Of a stretch of 64,000 nucleotides of DNA, positions 44,195-52,079 are shown piece after piece (position 1 is the stretch's first letter; each line of letters starts with the position of its first letter). The DNA is from Fidelibacterota bacterium (GTDB taxonomy: Bacteria > Fidelibacterota > Marinisomatia > SCGC-AAA003-L08 > TS1B11). Under the pieces are notes generated by a model, which was not told where the DNA came from, did not search any database, and worked only from the letters and a program-made list of their open reading frames with translations. Made by a program: the position numbers and the translations under genes. The stretch is from NCBI GenBank assembly GCA_004124875.1, contig SCKJ01000006.1, positions 124,001-188,000 of the forward strand, given 5' to 3'.

Positions 44195-44899
44195 TCAGAA
44201 ATCTCCCCGCACATGCCGCACCACCAGCTCCTCGACCACGGCGGGGCCTGAAAGCGATAGCGCGAAGGCCACCGTTTGGGCCACGTGATCGGCGCTGAGC
44301 ATGCGCTCAGCAGGCGCCTTTCCCGGCTGATGATTCCACCACGGCGTGTCGGTGGCGCCGGGATAGATGGTGGTCACCTTAATGCCCTTAGGCCGCCCCT
44401 CCTCGCGCACGGCATCGGCCAGCCCGCGCAGGCCATGCTTCGCCGCCACATAGGCGCTGCTGGCGGGGAACGGCTGGCGTCCTGCCACAGAGTTGATATA
44501 AATGATGTGACCTCGCTGGCGGGGCAGCATGATTTTCAGAGCGTGGTGGGTCAGGTGGTAGGCGGCCACCAGGTTGAGCTCGATTTGCGCTGCCCAGGTT
44601 TCGGGCGGCTGCTCATCAGCAGGGGCAAACTCGGCCGCGCCGCCGCAGTGCACCAGGCCATGCAGTGGCGCCCTGGCTTCCGCCGTTTTTATAAGCGTCT
44701 CGATGTCACCACTTTCGCGCAGGTCGCAGACTTGCACAGCGCCGTGTCCCCCTGCCGCCTCGAGGGCAGCCAACGTCTCCCCAAGGCGTTCCCCTGACCG
44801 GCCTGACAGCAACAGCAGGCCATCCCAGCCTGCCAGCGCCAGTGCCACGGCCCGCCCAATGCCGGAGCTGGCCCCAGTGATAATTAGCGTCCGTTCCAT
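44195..44899 (-). CDS. Short-chain dehydrogenase/reductase
   Basis: Classical SDR of 234 residues. The cofactor motif TGASSGIGRAVALA is near residue 8, the catalytic Ser in YINSVAGRQPF and the Tyr-Lys pair in YVAAKHG near residue 153. The SGRSGERL segment with Arg after the second strand suggests NADP(H). The substrate is unknown. A GGGGAG ribosome-binding site lies seven bases before the ATG. It is transcribed away from porU, with a 101-base divergent gap between them. Confidence 0.88.
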   Translation of the reverse strand: MERTLIITGASSGIGRAVALALAGWDGLLLLSGRSGERLGETLAALEAAGGHGAVQVCDLRESGDIETLIKTAEARAPLHGLVHCGGAAEFAPADEQPPETWAAQIELNLVAAYHLTHHALKIMLPRQRGHIIYINSVAGRQPFPASSAYVAAKHGLRGLADAVREEGRPKGIKVTTIYPGATDTPWWNHQPGKAPAERMLSADHVAQTVAFALSLSGPAVVEELVVRHVRGDF

Positions 44900-45000
44900 G
44901 AAATCTCCCCGTTATTGTCTGTTATGCAGCCCCAAAAACTTACGCAGGAGAGAGACAATTTCTCAAGAAATCGGTTCGCCAAGGGAGGCAGGCCGTTAAA
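44900..45000. promoter_or_regulatory. Divergent intergenic region between SDR gene and porU
   Basis: About 100 bases that must carry promoters for both directions. A perfect palindromic pair ATTTCT CA AGAAAT sits at 44958-44971 near the middle and could be an operator. GGGAGG at 44983-44988 is the porU ribosome-binding site, 12 bases before its TTG. No strong -35/-10 pairs were identified by eye. Confidence 0.35.
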
Positions 45001-48000
45001 TTGACGACCGTGATTCGACCCGCACTATCTGCCGCCCTGCTCCTGGGCCTGCCGCTTTCAGCTTTCGGCCAGGGGGAAACCGTTGAGCGGCTGAGCTTCG
45101 AGCTTGCCACCCGCGACGCCGTCGTCCGCGCAGATGACAGGCAGTTTTATCTCAGCACGGCCGCAGCGGATATCGCCGTGGGCCAGCGGCAGGTCAGTGT
45201 CCACCGCTGGTTGGTCTCGGTCGCCGGCATTGCCCACGTAAAGGTGCGGCTGCTCAATCCGGTATGGACGCCCATGGCCGGAGCACACGCCAATCTGGCG
45301 GATTTGGAAGCCGTCGACCCGGTGCGGGTGCACTCAGCGCAGATTCGCGGCAGCGAGCAGATCGCCCTCATCGATGTGCTCCCCTGGCGGGCAAGCGGCG
45401 GCGTCCTGGAGCGGTTAACCGGCGGCACAGCCGAAATTACCCTCTCGCACCCGGCCTCGGCGCCCCGGCGCGCCGCCACGCGCCGCCCCGATTTGGCCAA
45501 TCAGTTTATCGTGGCCGCCCCGGCGAGGCGGGCGGCAGCGAAAAGTTTCGATCCCCTGCCAACGGGCGGCCAATGGCTGAAAATCCCACTGCGCGAGGAT
45601 GGCATCTACCATCTCACCACCGCGTACATCACGGCATCAGGCGCCACCTTAAGCGGCATCGGCAGCGCCGCGCTACGGCTATTTGCGCCCTCGTCGCTGG
45701 GCAGGGTATTGACCACGGTGGTAGGCGCTGTACTGCCGGAAAACATGGTGGAACTGCCCCTGCTGGTGCGCGACGGCGATGATGGCCGGATGGACTCAAG
45801 TGACGAGGTTATCTTTTACGGCCAGGGACCGCGGGGCATCGGGTTCAGTGCCGGCGCGCTGGACTACCACCAGAATCCCTATACCGACACGGCCTATGTC
45901 TGGCTGCATCTGCCGGCAGATAACGCCACGCCAGGGCTGCGCATGGAATCGGGTGACCCTTATGTGAGCGCTCTCAGCCCTTTGAGCGAGGGCCGCGCCA
46001 TGTTCCACCATGAAATTGACGCCTTCAACGGTTTCTCTTCGGGTCCGGTATGGCACCAGAATGCCATCCCCCGGGGGTCATCATTCAGCGTGACTTTCGA
46101 TGCGCCCAACCTGATCGTTGGTGATGCAACACTGTTGAAAGTCCGCTTGCGTGGAGGCAACGAGTCGTTCACTTCGATTCATCGCATTGCCCTGGGGATC
46201 AATGCGACGGAAGTGTTCCGCTCCAGCACGTGGGGCGCCCACGGGGACTGGATATTTCAGGTGAACTCGACGCTGTTGGCCAACGCTGTGGTTGCCGGCC
46301 AAAACCAGATCCGCATCGACAACGATATTTTTGACCCCGACAATGAGGAGGAAATCTGGTTTGACTGGGCCCAAATCGACTACGCGGTGAACCTAGCCGC
46401 CATCGCTGACGGTCTGCAGGCCGCCCTGGTCCCCCGGGATGACGGAGCCAACGTGCGGTTATCCGGCTTTACGGCCCAGCCGGTGGTGCTCGACATTACC
46501 GATCCCGCCCGGCCCCGTTTGCAGCAGCTCACCCCGGCAGGCAGCGACTGGGAGTTTTCCGTCGCCGTGCTCACTGCGGGCATGCGTCTGGTGGCCGCCA
46601 CCGATGGGCAGCTGCTCACCCCCAGCGACGGCCAGCTGCTGGACAACATTTCGTTCACCGATCTGCGCCAGCCCGGCATCCAGGCCGACTACATCATTAT
46701 TACCGTGCCGCAATTTTTGAATCAAGCGCAGCAGCTGGCCGATATTCATGCCTCTCAGGTGCGCCCCACGTGGCGGCTGCGCACCAAGGTTGTACTGGTG
46801 GACGAAATCTATGAAGAGTTTTCCGGTGGCATGGCCGACCCGTACGCGCTGCGCGCTTTTTTGAACTACGCCTATGACAACTGGTCGACGCCAACGCTGG
46901 TGGGCCTGTTTGGGGATGGAGACTACGACTACCGCAATATCACCGGTCTGAGTCAGCAGCTGTTGCCCACCGTCCAGGTGGACGGCGTCAACGAAATATT
47001 CTCGCGGTCGGCCGATGACCGTTTCGTCACCTTCGGAACTGTGTCGCCGCAAGGGAACCCGCTTCCCGACATGGGCATTGGGCGCATGCCCGTTTCGACC
47101 GCGGCTGAGGCGGATGTGCTGGTGGAGACGATCAGCGCCTACATGCTGGCCCCTGAACCGGGCGCATGGCGGCAAAGAATTCTGATGGCCGCCGACGATC
47201 CTGTCCGGCCCAATGACAAGGAGGAGTCGTTCATCCTCGATTCGGAGATTTTTGCCAAAACGTTCCCCTCCTATCTTGAAGTGAATAAAATCTATTTAAC
47301 CGAGTACGCGGAGAAGCGCGACCCGGCCACCAACACGATTGTCAAGCCCGATGCCACCGAGGACCTGATCAGAAATATCAACCTGGGCGTGGCGCTGATC
47401 AACTACATTGGTCACGGCAGCGCCAGTCAGTGGGCCCAGGAGGCGCTGGTGAAGGTCGATCGCGACCGCCCCCGGTTCCAGCCCGGCAATATGCTGCCGG
47501 TGTGGTATGCCGGCACCTGTGCCTGGGGGGCCTATGACGCTCTGGATGCGCCGGCCATGGGTGAAGTCCTCACGGCCAGCGAGGACATCGCCGGCATTGC
47601 CGTCATCTCGGCCACGCGAGCTGTTTTCTCCAGCGACAACACCCGTTTCGTCAACCGGCTGTTCCAGAACACCTTTCCCCTCAACCAGCCGACTGACGAC
47701 AGGATTGGCGTGATATTGCAGAAGGCGAAGTTGGACGATGACGACGAAAAGTTCCACCTGTTTGGCGATCCCGCCATCAGGCTGGCCTTCCCCTCACTGC
47801 CGCTGGATACTCTGACGGTCTCGCCGGACACCCTGCAAGTGCTCGGCACCTCCAGTTACGCCGGAACCGTTGGCGCTGCGCCGTTTGCCGATGGCACCTC
47901 GCTAGTCACCATTTTAGATGCGCCGGTCACCGTTACGCGGCAGTACCGGGCACTCACCGGGGAGTACCTGGACATTACCTACCAACTGCCGGGGGCAGCC

Positions 48001-48849
48001 ATTTTCCGGGGCAAGGCGTCCATCACGAACAACAAATTCAGCGGCAAGTTTATCATCCCCAAGGATATCAGCTACAGCACAACCCCCATCAAGGTGATTG
48101 GGTATGCCTGGGCGGACGAGGGCGGCGCGCTCATCGAACGGGCTTCGTCCATCAACAATGTGATCATTAGCGGGACTGCCAGCACGGCCCCGGACAGCAG
48201 CGGTCCCATCATCTCTATTTTCAGTGGCGGCCGGATGCTGCAGGCCGAGGAGACCTTGCGCCGGGGCGCCCGGATAACGGTGAATCTGCAGGACCCGCTC
48301 GGCATCAATCTCACCGGCGAGATCGGGCATTCCATACTGCTCTGGCTCGATGAGGAGACCGATGCCATCGCCATGAATAACGCTTTCGAGTACGACCTGG
48401 ATAATCACACCGGCGGGCGGTTCGCATACACTATTGACAGCACCCTCACCGGACGGCACGAGCTGTGGGTACAGGCCTGGGACGGCGCCAACAACCGCTC
48501 CCGGAAGAGCATTACCCTCAACCTCAACCTGTCCACCGCCCTGGACGTGGACGATATCTATAACTATCCCAACCCCTTTGCCATGCAGACCCGCTTTTTC
48601 TACGTCCTCTCGCAGCCTGCGGAGGTGACCATCACCATTTTCACGATTAACGGCGCGAAAATACTGACGCTCGAATCGCTCGGTCTGCAGGATGCCGGGC
48701 CCCAGCGCCTGCCGGAAACAGGCCAGTGGGACGGCAACGATGAATTCGGGGACTCCATTGCCAACGGCGCCTATCTCTACCGCTTCAGGGCCAAAAGTCC
48801 CACCGGGGATACTGTCGTCAAGTGGGGCCGGCTGGCACGCCTGCGATGA
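45001..48849 (+). CDS. porU: PorU-like type IX secretion system sortase, peptidase family C25
   Basis: Secreted protease of 1282 residues. A signal peptide (LSAALLLGLPLSAFGQ) is followed by a beta-rich N-terminal part, then a gingipain C25 domain at about residues 560-920. The catalytic His is H805 in NYIGHGSASQW and the Cys is C840 in YAGTCAWGAYD. After an Ig-like region the last 90 residues form a sorting/FlgD-like domain (NYPNPF near 1195, then a GxxxWDGxDxxGxxxxxGxYxYR pattern). PorU cleaves the sorting domain of substrates at the cell surface and attaches them. The start is TTG with GGGAGG 12 bases upstream; a GTG three codons in is an alternative. Confidence 0.86.
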   Translation: MTTVIRPALSAALLLGLPLSAFGQGETVERLSFELATRDAVVRADDRQFYLSTAAADIAVGQRQVSVHRWLVSVAGIAHVKVRLLNPVWTPMAGAHANLADLEAVDPVRVHSAQIRGSEQIALIDVLPWRASGGVLERLTGGTAEITLSHPASAPRRAATRRPDLANQFIVAAPARRAAAKSFDPLPTGGQWLKIPLREDGIYHLTTAYITASGATLSGIGSAALRLFAPSSLGRVLTTVVGAVLPENMVELPLLVRDGDDGRMDSSDEVIFYGQGPRGIGFSAGALDYHQNPYTDTAYVWLHLPADNATPGLRMESGDPYVSALSPLSEGRAMFHHEIDAFNGFSSGPVWHQNAIPRGSSFSVTFDAPNLIVGDATLLKVRLRGGNESFTSIHRIALGINATEVFRSSTWGAHGDWIFQVNSTLLANAVVAGQNQIRIDNDIFDPDNEEEIWFDWAQIDYAVNLAAIADGLQAALVPRDDGANVRLSGFTAQPVVLDITDPARPRLQQLTPAGSDWEFSVAVLTAGMRLVAATDGQLLTPSDGQLLDNISFTDLRQPGIQADYIIITVPQFLNQAQQLADIHASQVRPTWRLRTKVVLVDEIYEEFSGGMADPYALRAFLNYAYDNWSTPTLVGLFGDGDYDYRNITGLSQQLLPTVQVDGVNEIFSRSADDRFVTFGTVSPQGNPLPDMGIGRMPVSTAAEADVLVETISAYMLAPEPGAWRQRILMAADDPVRPNDKEESFILDSEIFAKTFPSYLEVNKIYLTEYAEKRDPATNTIVKPDATEDLIRNINLGVALINYIGHGSASQWAQEALVKVDRDRPRFQPGNMLPVWYAGTCAWGAYDALDAPAMGEVLTASEDIAGIAVISATRAVFSSDNTRFVNRLFQNTFPLNQPTDDRIGVILQKAKLDDDDEKFHLFGDPAIRLAFPSLPLDTLTVSPDTLQVLGTSSYAGTVGAAPFADGTSLVTILDAPVTVTRQYRALTGEYLDITYQLPGAAIFRGKASITNNKFSGKFIIPKDISYSTTPIKVIGYAWADEGGALIERASSINNVIISGTASTAPDSSGPIISIFSGGRMLQAEETLRRGARITVNLQDPLGINLTGEIGHSILLWLDEETDAIAMNNAFEYDLDNHTGGRFAYTIDSTLTGRHELWVQAWDGANNRSRKSITLNLNLSTALDVDDIYNYPNPFAMQTRFFYVLSQPAEVTITIFTINGAKILTLESLGLQDAGPQRLPETGQWDGNDEFGDSIANGAYLYRFRAKSPTGDTVVKWGRLARLR

Positions 48850-49439
48850 GGCTGATTCTGGCCTCAGAGTCGCAGCGCCGCCGGGAACTGTTGTCGCGGC
48901 TGGAAATTCCGTTTGAAGTTGAGCCCGCCGGCATCGTGGAGGCCTTTATCCCCGGTGAAGAGATCACGGCGGGCGTGCTGCGGCTCTCCGGCGAAAAAGC
49001 CGACGCCGTGGCAAAAAACCACCCCGCCGCTCTGGTCGTCGGCGCCGACACGGTGGTGGTGCTGGAAGATCAGGTGCTCGGCAAACCCAAGGACGCCACC
49101 GATGCCGGCAAAATGCTGCGGGCGTTATCGGGCAAGACGCACAAGGTGCTCACCGGCGTTACCCTCATCTGCCACGATGAGACGCACCGTTCGAGCTTTT
49201 TGGAGCTCACCGAAGTGAGCTTTCACCACATCGACCAGGCAGACATTGACTATTACGTCCGCCGGCACGCGCCGCTGGACAAGGCCGGGGCCTACGGGAT
49301 TCAGGATTGGAGCGGCGTGTTTGTCAGCGGCATCAAAGGGTGCTATCATAACGTTATGGGCTTCCCGCTGGCCCGCTTCCACCAGCAGTTGAAATCGGCC
49401 GGCCTGTTTGACTCTATCCATAGCATAAACAACTTGTAA
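48846..49439 (+). CDS. maf: Maf family nucleotide pyrophosphatase
   Basis: House-cleaning NTP pyrophosphatase of 197 residues, often associated with septum formation. The N-terminus RLILASESQRRRELLSRL and the core VGADTVVVLEDQVLGKPKDATDA are diagnostic, with DKAGAYGIQDW near residue 142. The dTTP/UTP-type motif is present. ATG 48846 overlaps the porU stop as ATGA, so translation is coupled to the sortase gene. Next to rodZ and the dcw cluster it fits a cell-cycle neighbourhood. Confidence 0.94.
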   Translation: MRLILASESQRRRELLSRLEIPFEVEPAGIVEAFIPGEEITAGVLRLSGEKADAVAKNHPAALVVGADTVVVLEDQVLGKPKDATDAGKMLRALSGKTHKVLTGVTLICHDETHRSSFLELTEVSFHHIDQADIDYYVRRHAPLDKAGAYGIQDWSGVFVSGIKGCYHNVMGFPLARFHQQLKSAGLFDSIHSINNL

Positions 49440-49471
49440 CCCTCATGAAGGCATTGTAAGCTCACCCGCTC

Positions 49472-50374
49472 ATGGACCAGCAAGAACCGTTTCATCAACA
49501 GCTGAAACAGCTTCGTATCGCGCAAGGTTTTGAGCTAGCCGACATCTCGGCGACCACGCGTATTGACCCCCGATTCCTCGCAGCGTTGGAAGAGGGCGAC
49601 TTCGATGTGCTCCCCATGACTTACATCCGCCTGTTTCTGCGCAGCTACTGCGAGTTTATCGGCTTCGATTTCGAGGAGGCCGTGCAGCAGCTCGAAGAGG
49701 TCACCGGGGAGGCGCGGCGGGAGGATTTGCCTTCCTATGCCGAATCGGTACCGATGAAAAACCCCGACATCTCCGTGAAGGCCGGGGCGGGCATGGGCGA
49801 CGAGACCCGAACACCCGTCCGGCTCAGGCAGGACCTGTTTACCGGCTCGGTCATCATCATCTTCCTGGTGGTGCTGACCATTTTTGCGCGCCGCGCCTAT
49901 GAGCCCCCTGCCGAGAGCCTCATGCCTACCGCCATGGGCAGCACGCCAGCGGCCGTCGCGCCCATTCCGGTGACGCCGCCGCCCAACACCGGCGGCAACG
50001 GCTCCCAGCCTGTGGTGCCCCTCGAATCGGAATTCGAATTCCCCGACGAACTGTTCAGTCAGGACCGTATCATTGCCAACGTGCAGGAGCGGGTGCGGCT
50101 GACCCCCCCGGTGCGGCTCACCCTCATGGTCAGGGACAATCTGGTGATCCAGCCCATTTCCGGCGGTGTGGCTGAGGTGCCCTTTAACATGACGGTGGCC
50201 AAGGCGCGCAGATGGACCATTAACGAAGAGCTGATCCTGCGCACTACGGGCATCCACCTGCTCAGGGGCGACCTGAACGGCACGCCCATCAACTTCGGCC
50301 AGGCCCAGGGCCTCGGCACGCTGCGCATTACCCCCACCGGCGTCTACGAAGTCTCCGCCTACCTCTCGCGGTAG
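49472..50374 (+). CDS. rodZ: RodZ-like helix-turn-helix membrane protein
   Basis: Cytoskeletal adaptor of 300 residues that tethers MreB to the inner membrane. An N-terminal HTH_25 domain at about 5-75 (FHQQLKQLRIAQGFELADIS, then DFDVLPMTYIRLFLRSYCEF) is followed by a basic stretch, one transmembrane helix near residue 125 (GSVIIIFLVVLTIFA), a Pro-rich linker, and a C-terminal DUF4115 beta domain ending ITPTGVYEVSAYLSR. The last 15 codons are repeated 1.5 kb downstream in front of mraZ, which suggests that the 3' end was replaced when an island integrated. Confidence 0.86.
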   Translation: MDQQEPFHQQLKQLRIAQGFELADISATTRIDPRFLAALEEGDFDVLPMTYIRLFLRSYCEFIGFDFEEAVQQLEEVTGEARREDLPSYAESVPMKNPDISVKAGAGMGDETRTPVRLRQDLFTGSVIIIFLVVLTIFARRAYEPPAESLMPTAMGSTPAAVAPIPVTPPPNTGGNGSQPVVPLESEFEFPDELFSQDRIIANVQERVRLTPPVRLTLMVRDNLVIQPISGGVAEVPFNMTVAKARRWTINEELILRTTGIHLLRGDLNGTPINFGQAQGLGTLRITPTGVYEVSAYLSR

Positions 50375-50406
50375 CGCGCCCGCAACACAGTAAACGATAT
50401 ATAGTG
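50325..50406 (+). repeat. Left direct repeat: rodZ 3' end and flank (copy 1)
   Basis: This copy includes the last codons and stop of rodZ and continues to TATATAGTG. Thirty-five bases at 50343-50377 are identical to 51845-51879. Over the last 15 codons there are four base changes against copy 2. After the stop it has seven extra bases (AACGATA) compared with copy 2 before TATAGTG. Confidence 0.9.
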
Positions 50407-50547
50407 TACGCTTGGGCGGCTCCCGCACGATAGATAGGACCAAATACTGAAAAAATATTGCCGGAATAACCGAATTTTTATATTGCCCACAAATCGAGCG
50501 CTGTCTACTATTATTGCGCTGGGACCTATCCAGTTATACATTTCCTA

Positions 50548-50781
50548 GTGACAATTACGGACTGGAAGTATTGGGAAGTAACAACAGAACTCATCTCTGA
50601 GGCCATTTTCATTGGCGTATTGATTGGTATTTCAATTTTAATCAAGCTCGAAATCCAATTTTACCCTTCATTGTGGGTTCAATCTTTTGTAATTCTTGTG
50701 AAGGACATTATCACTGCTTACCTTGCCGTTACCCTTCTAGTAAACGGTGCGTTTAAAATAACGCGGAAAGTGTGGGAATGA
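50548..50781 (+). CDS. Small membrane protein of the AT-rich island
   Basis: Protein of 77 residues, not recognised. Two hydrophobic helices are visible (EAIFIGVLIGISILI and FVILVKDIITAYLAVTLLV) and the tail KITRKVWE is basic. The start is GTG 50548, but no ribosome-binding site is seen; the frame is open upstream to 50470 without an ATG. Its stop overlaps the next gene's ATG (ATGA), so the pair is probably translated together. Base composition is far more AT-rich than the neighbouring dcw genes. Confidence 0.5.
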   Translation: MTITDWKYWEVTTELISEAIFIGVLIGISILIKLEIQFYPSLWVQSFVILVKDIITAYLAVTLLVNGAFKITRKVWE

Positions 50782-51326
50782 GGCGAAACATGACAAAGGT
50801 CAAGGATGCATCCATTTTATTGTCTATAATATTGAGTTTAAATAAAGCGACTCGAACCCATCTTCGAGGGGTCATAGTGTTTTTCCCCTTTGCCGTCACA
50901 TCGGCTTTAGCCTATTGGTGGTTCACTGGTCAAGAGGGAAGGGTTGTGGTAGTGTTTGCTAGGGATAATTATCTGGCGCTCGCGATTTCAGGTTCAATCC
51001 TCTTCGTAGGCTTTATCCTGGCGATTTATGCCATAAATCGAGGTCCGCTAGTACGGGAAAAAGCAATAACATTAGAAGCGGTCTCAACTTGGATCGAAGA
51101 AGGTGGCAATACAAATCTAATTGCGGAGCATCTTCAGCTTATCCCGGGACAGTGGTATCAACCAATATTGACCGCAGCTACCTTTGTAGTAATGATTGCC
51201 CCACCTCCATCCAATTCAGATGGGGAAGTTGTCTTTGTTCATTCCTTCTCTATATTGGAAAAAATGGTCCCTTCCAGTCCGGCCAGTTCAACCTCCACAA
51301 CCCAATTGGATATAACCTTTGAGTGA
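50778..51326 (+). CDS. Membrane protein of the AT-rich island
   Basis: Protein of 182 residues, not recognised. It has two or three hydrophobic segments: GVIVFFPFAVTSALAYWWF near residue 33, NYLALAISGSILFVGFILAI near residue 65, and a weaker PILTAATFVVMIAPPP near 133. The region between the second and third segments, with ITLEAVSTWIEEGGNTNLIA, looks soluble. The C-terminus is Ser/Thr-rich. ATG 50778 overlaps the previous stop by four bases. Its end overlaps the next gene. Confidence 0.55.
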   Translation: MRRNMTKVKDASILLSIILSLNKATRTHLRGVIVFFPFAVTSALAYWWFTGQEGRVVVVFARDNYLALAISGSILFVGFILAIYAINRGPLVREKAITLEAVSTWIEEGGNTNLIAEHLQLIPGQWYQPILTAATFVVMIAPPPSNSDGEVVFVHSFSILEKMVPSSPASSTSTTQLDITFE

Positions 51327-51747
51327 CCAGAGCAATAAATTACTTGGTGATGTTACAGCCGCGATGGTTTGTGAGGCTCTTCGGAAGGAGGAGAATCAAA
51401 AAACTACTCTTCTAGGGGTCTATGGCCCCCTTGGCGCCGTGCAAATTCGGGTAAAAGAACTTGGTAAAGCTATAGAAAAAATAACGTTTGTGTTTTATTT
51501 CGCGAATAACTCGGAGATTGGGAGTTTAACTGTTGACATCCAAATTTTGTTACCCGATGGGGAGAATTTTATTCCATCTTTCCCTGTTCCCATGGAAATT
51601 GCCAAAGTGAATCAGAGGCATACAATCGTGTTTGGAGTAAATGTGCCCGTTTTCGCCCAAGTGGGGCATCATTACGTGAAAATGTCAGTAAATGGAGACG
51701 AATTTTTTTCGGAATCCTTTGAAATACTGCATGATCCCAATCTTTAG
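51319..51747 (+). CDS. DUF6941-like protein of the AT-rich island
   Basis: Soluble protein of 142 residues with a likely beta-sandwich fold. The start DVTAAMVCEALRKEENQKTT followed by LLGVYGPLGAVQIRV resembles DUF6941 proteins, which open with a CDxxRxE..K..L.GVY pattern. This match is from memory and moderate. The TTG start at 51319 overlaps the previous stop; an in-frame ATG at 51364 is the alternative. No signal peptide is seen. Function is unknown for the family. Confidence 0.55.
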   Translation: MSDQSNKLLGDVTAAMVCEALRKEENQKTTLLGVYGPLGAVQIRVKELGKAIEKITFVFYFANNSEIGSLTVDIQILLPDGENFIPSFPVPMEIAKVNQRHTIVFGVNVPVFAQVGHHYVKMSVNGDEFFSESFEILHDPNL

Positions 51748-51800
51748 GATTAATTCCAATCATGATGCTAGAAATGTCCGCGGACTCTAATCTCCAGATA

Positions 51801-51819
51801 AATTGCCCCATTGGCAATT
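51801..51819 (+). other. Perfect hairpin after the island genes
   Basis: AATTGCC, five-base loop, GGCAATT. It lies about 50 bases after the last island gene and just before repeat copy 2, with outer GACTC/GAGTC matches at 51783 and 51820. There is no T-run, so it may be a weak terminator or a relic of an element end. Confidence 0.4.
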
Positions 51820-51826
51820 GAGTCAA

Positions 51827-51899
51827 GCATCACCTCTACCGGCATCTACGAAGTCTCCGCCTACCTCTCGCGGTAGCGCTTGCGCCACAGTATATAGTG
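51827..51899 (+). repeat. Right direct repeat: rodZ 3' end and flank (copy 2)
   Basis: Second copy of the rodZ end, directly upstream of the mraZ promoter. It shares the 35-base identical core at 51845-51879 with copy 1 and continues to CACAGTATATAGTG without the seven extra bases present in copy 1. Confidence 0.9.
51829..51876 (+). pseudogene. Orphan rodZ 3' fragment (15 codons and stop)
   Basis: Reads ITSTGIYEVSAYLSR then TAG, against ITPTGVYEVSAYLSR at the end of the intact rodZ. Only two residues differ and the frame and stop are kept. Nothing upstream of it resembles the rest of rodZ. It is most simply the displaced original 3' end of rodZ, left after insertion of the AT-rich segment. 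Confidence 0.75.
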
Positions 51900-51968
51900 G
51901 GTGAAAGCGGGGCATCCAGCCCGGCCAGCTGCACCCTTGTGCCCTTATTGGCGTTTTCGCCATTTTTC

Positions 51969-51997
51969 TTGACATCAGCGGGGAAAAAGCCTAGGTT
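51969..51997 (+). promoter_or_regulatory. mraZ/dcw promoter
   Basis: TTGACA at 51969-51974 and TAGGTT at 51992-51997, with a 17-base spacer. The -35 is perfect and the -10 is partial. It lies 80 bases before mraZ and immediately upstream of the MraZ box, so it should drive the whole dcw cluster. Confidence 0.65.
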
Positions 51998-51999
51998 CG

Positions 52000-52024
52000 T
52001 GGGTAGAAGTGGGTAATTATCCCA
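52000..52024 (+). promoter_or_regulatory. MraZ operator box
   Basis: Two TGGGT repeats at 52000-52004 and 52010-52014, spaced 10 bases apart, followed at 52020-52024 by an inverted TCCCA. MraZ is known to bind direct TGGGN repeats with five-base spacers just upstream of its own gene. Placement next to the -10 element predicts autorepression. Confidence 0.75.
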
Positions 52025-52079
52025 TTTCTTGATTAAACGTCATCACCGGGGACCTTTTTATACTCGGCTAGTAGGCACA

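Larger units (their letters stand above)
50343..51879. mobile_element. Putative AT-rich island integrated at the rodZ 3' end
   Basis: A 1.5 kb segment bounded by direct repeats of the rodZ 3' end. Its base composition is clearly more AT-rich than the surrounding genes, and its codons (many AAT, TTT, GTA) differ from the GC-rich neighbours. It holds three overlapping plus-strand genes of unknown function. No integrase, transposase or terminal inverted repeats were found, so the mechanism is inferred from the repeats. The layout resembles site-specific integration that restores a gene's 3' end. Confidence 0.5.

Noticed and set aside
50343..51879. Classical insertion sequence or transposon
   Set aside because: No transposase, no terminal inverted repeats, and the flanking repeats are diverged gene ends rather than short identical target duplications.
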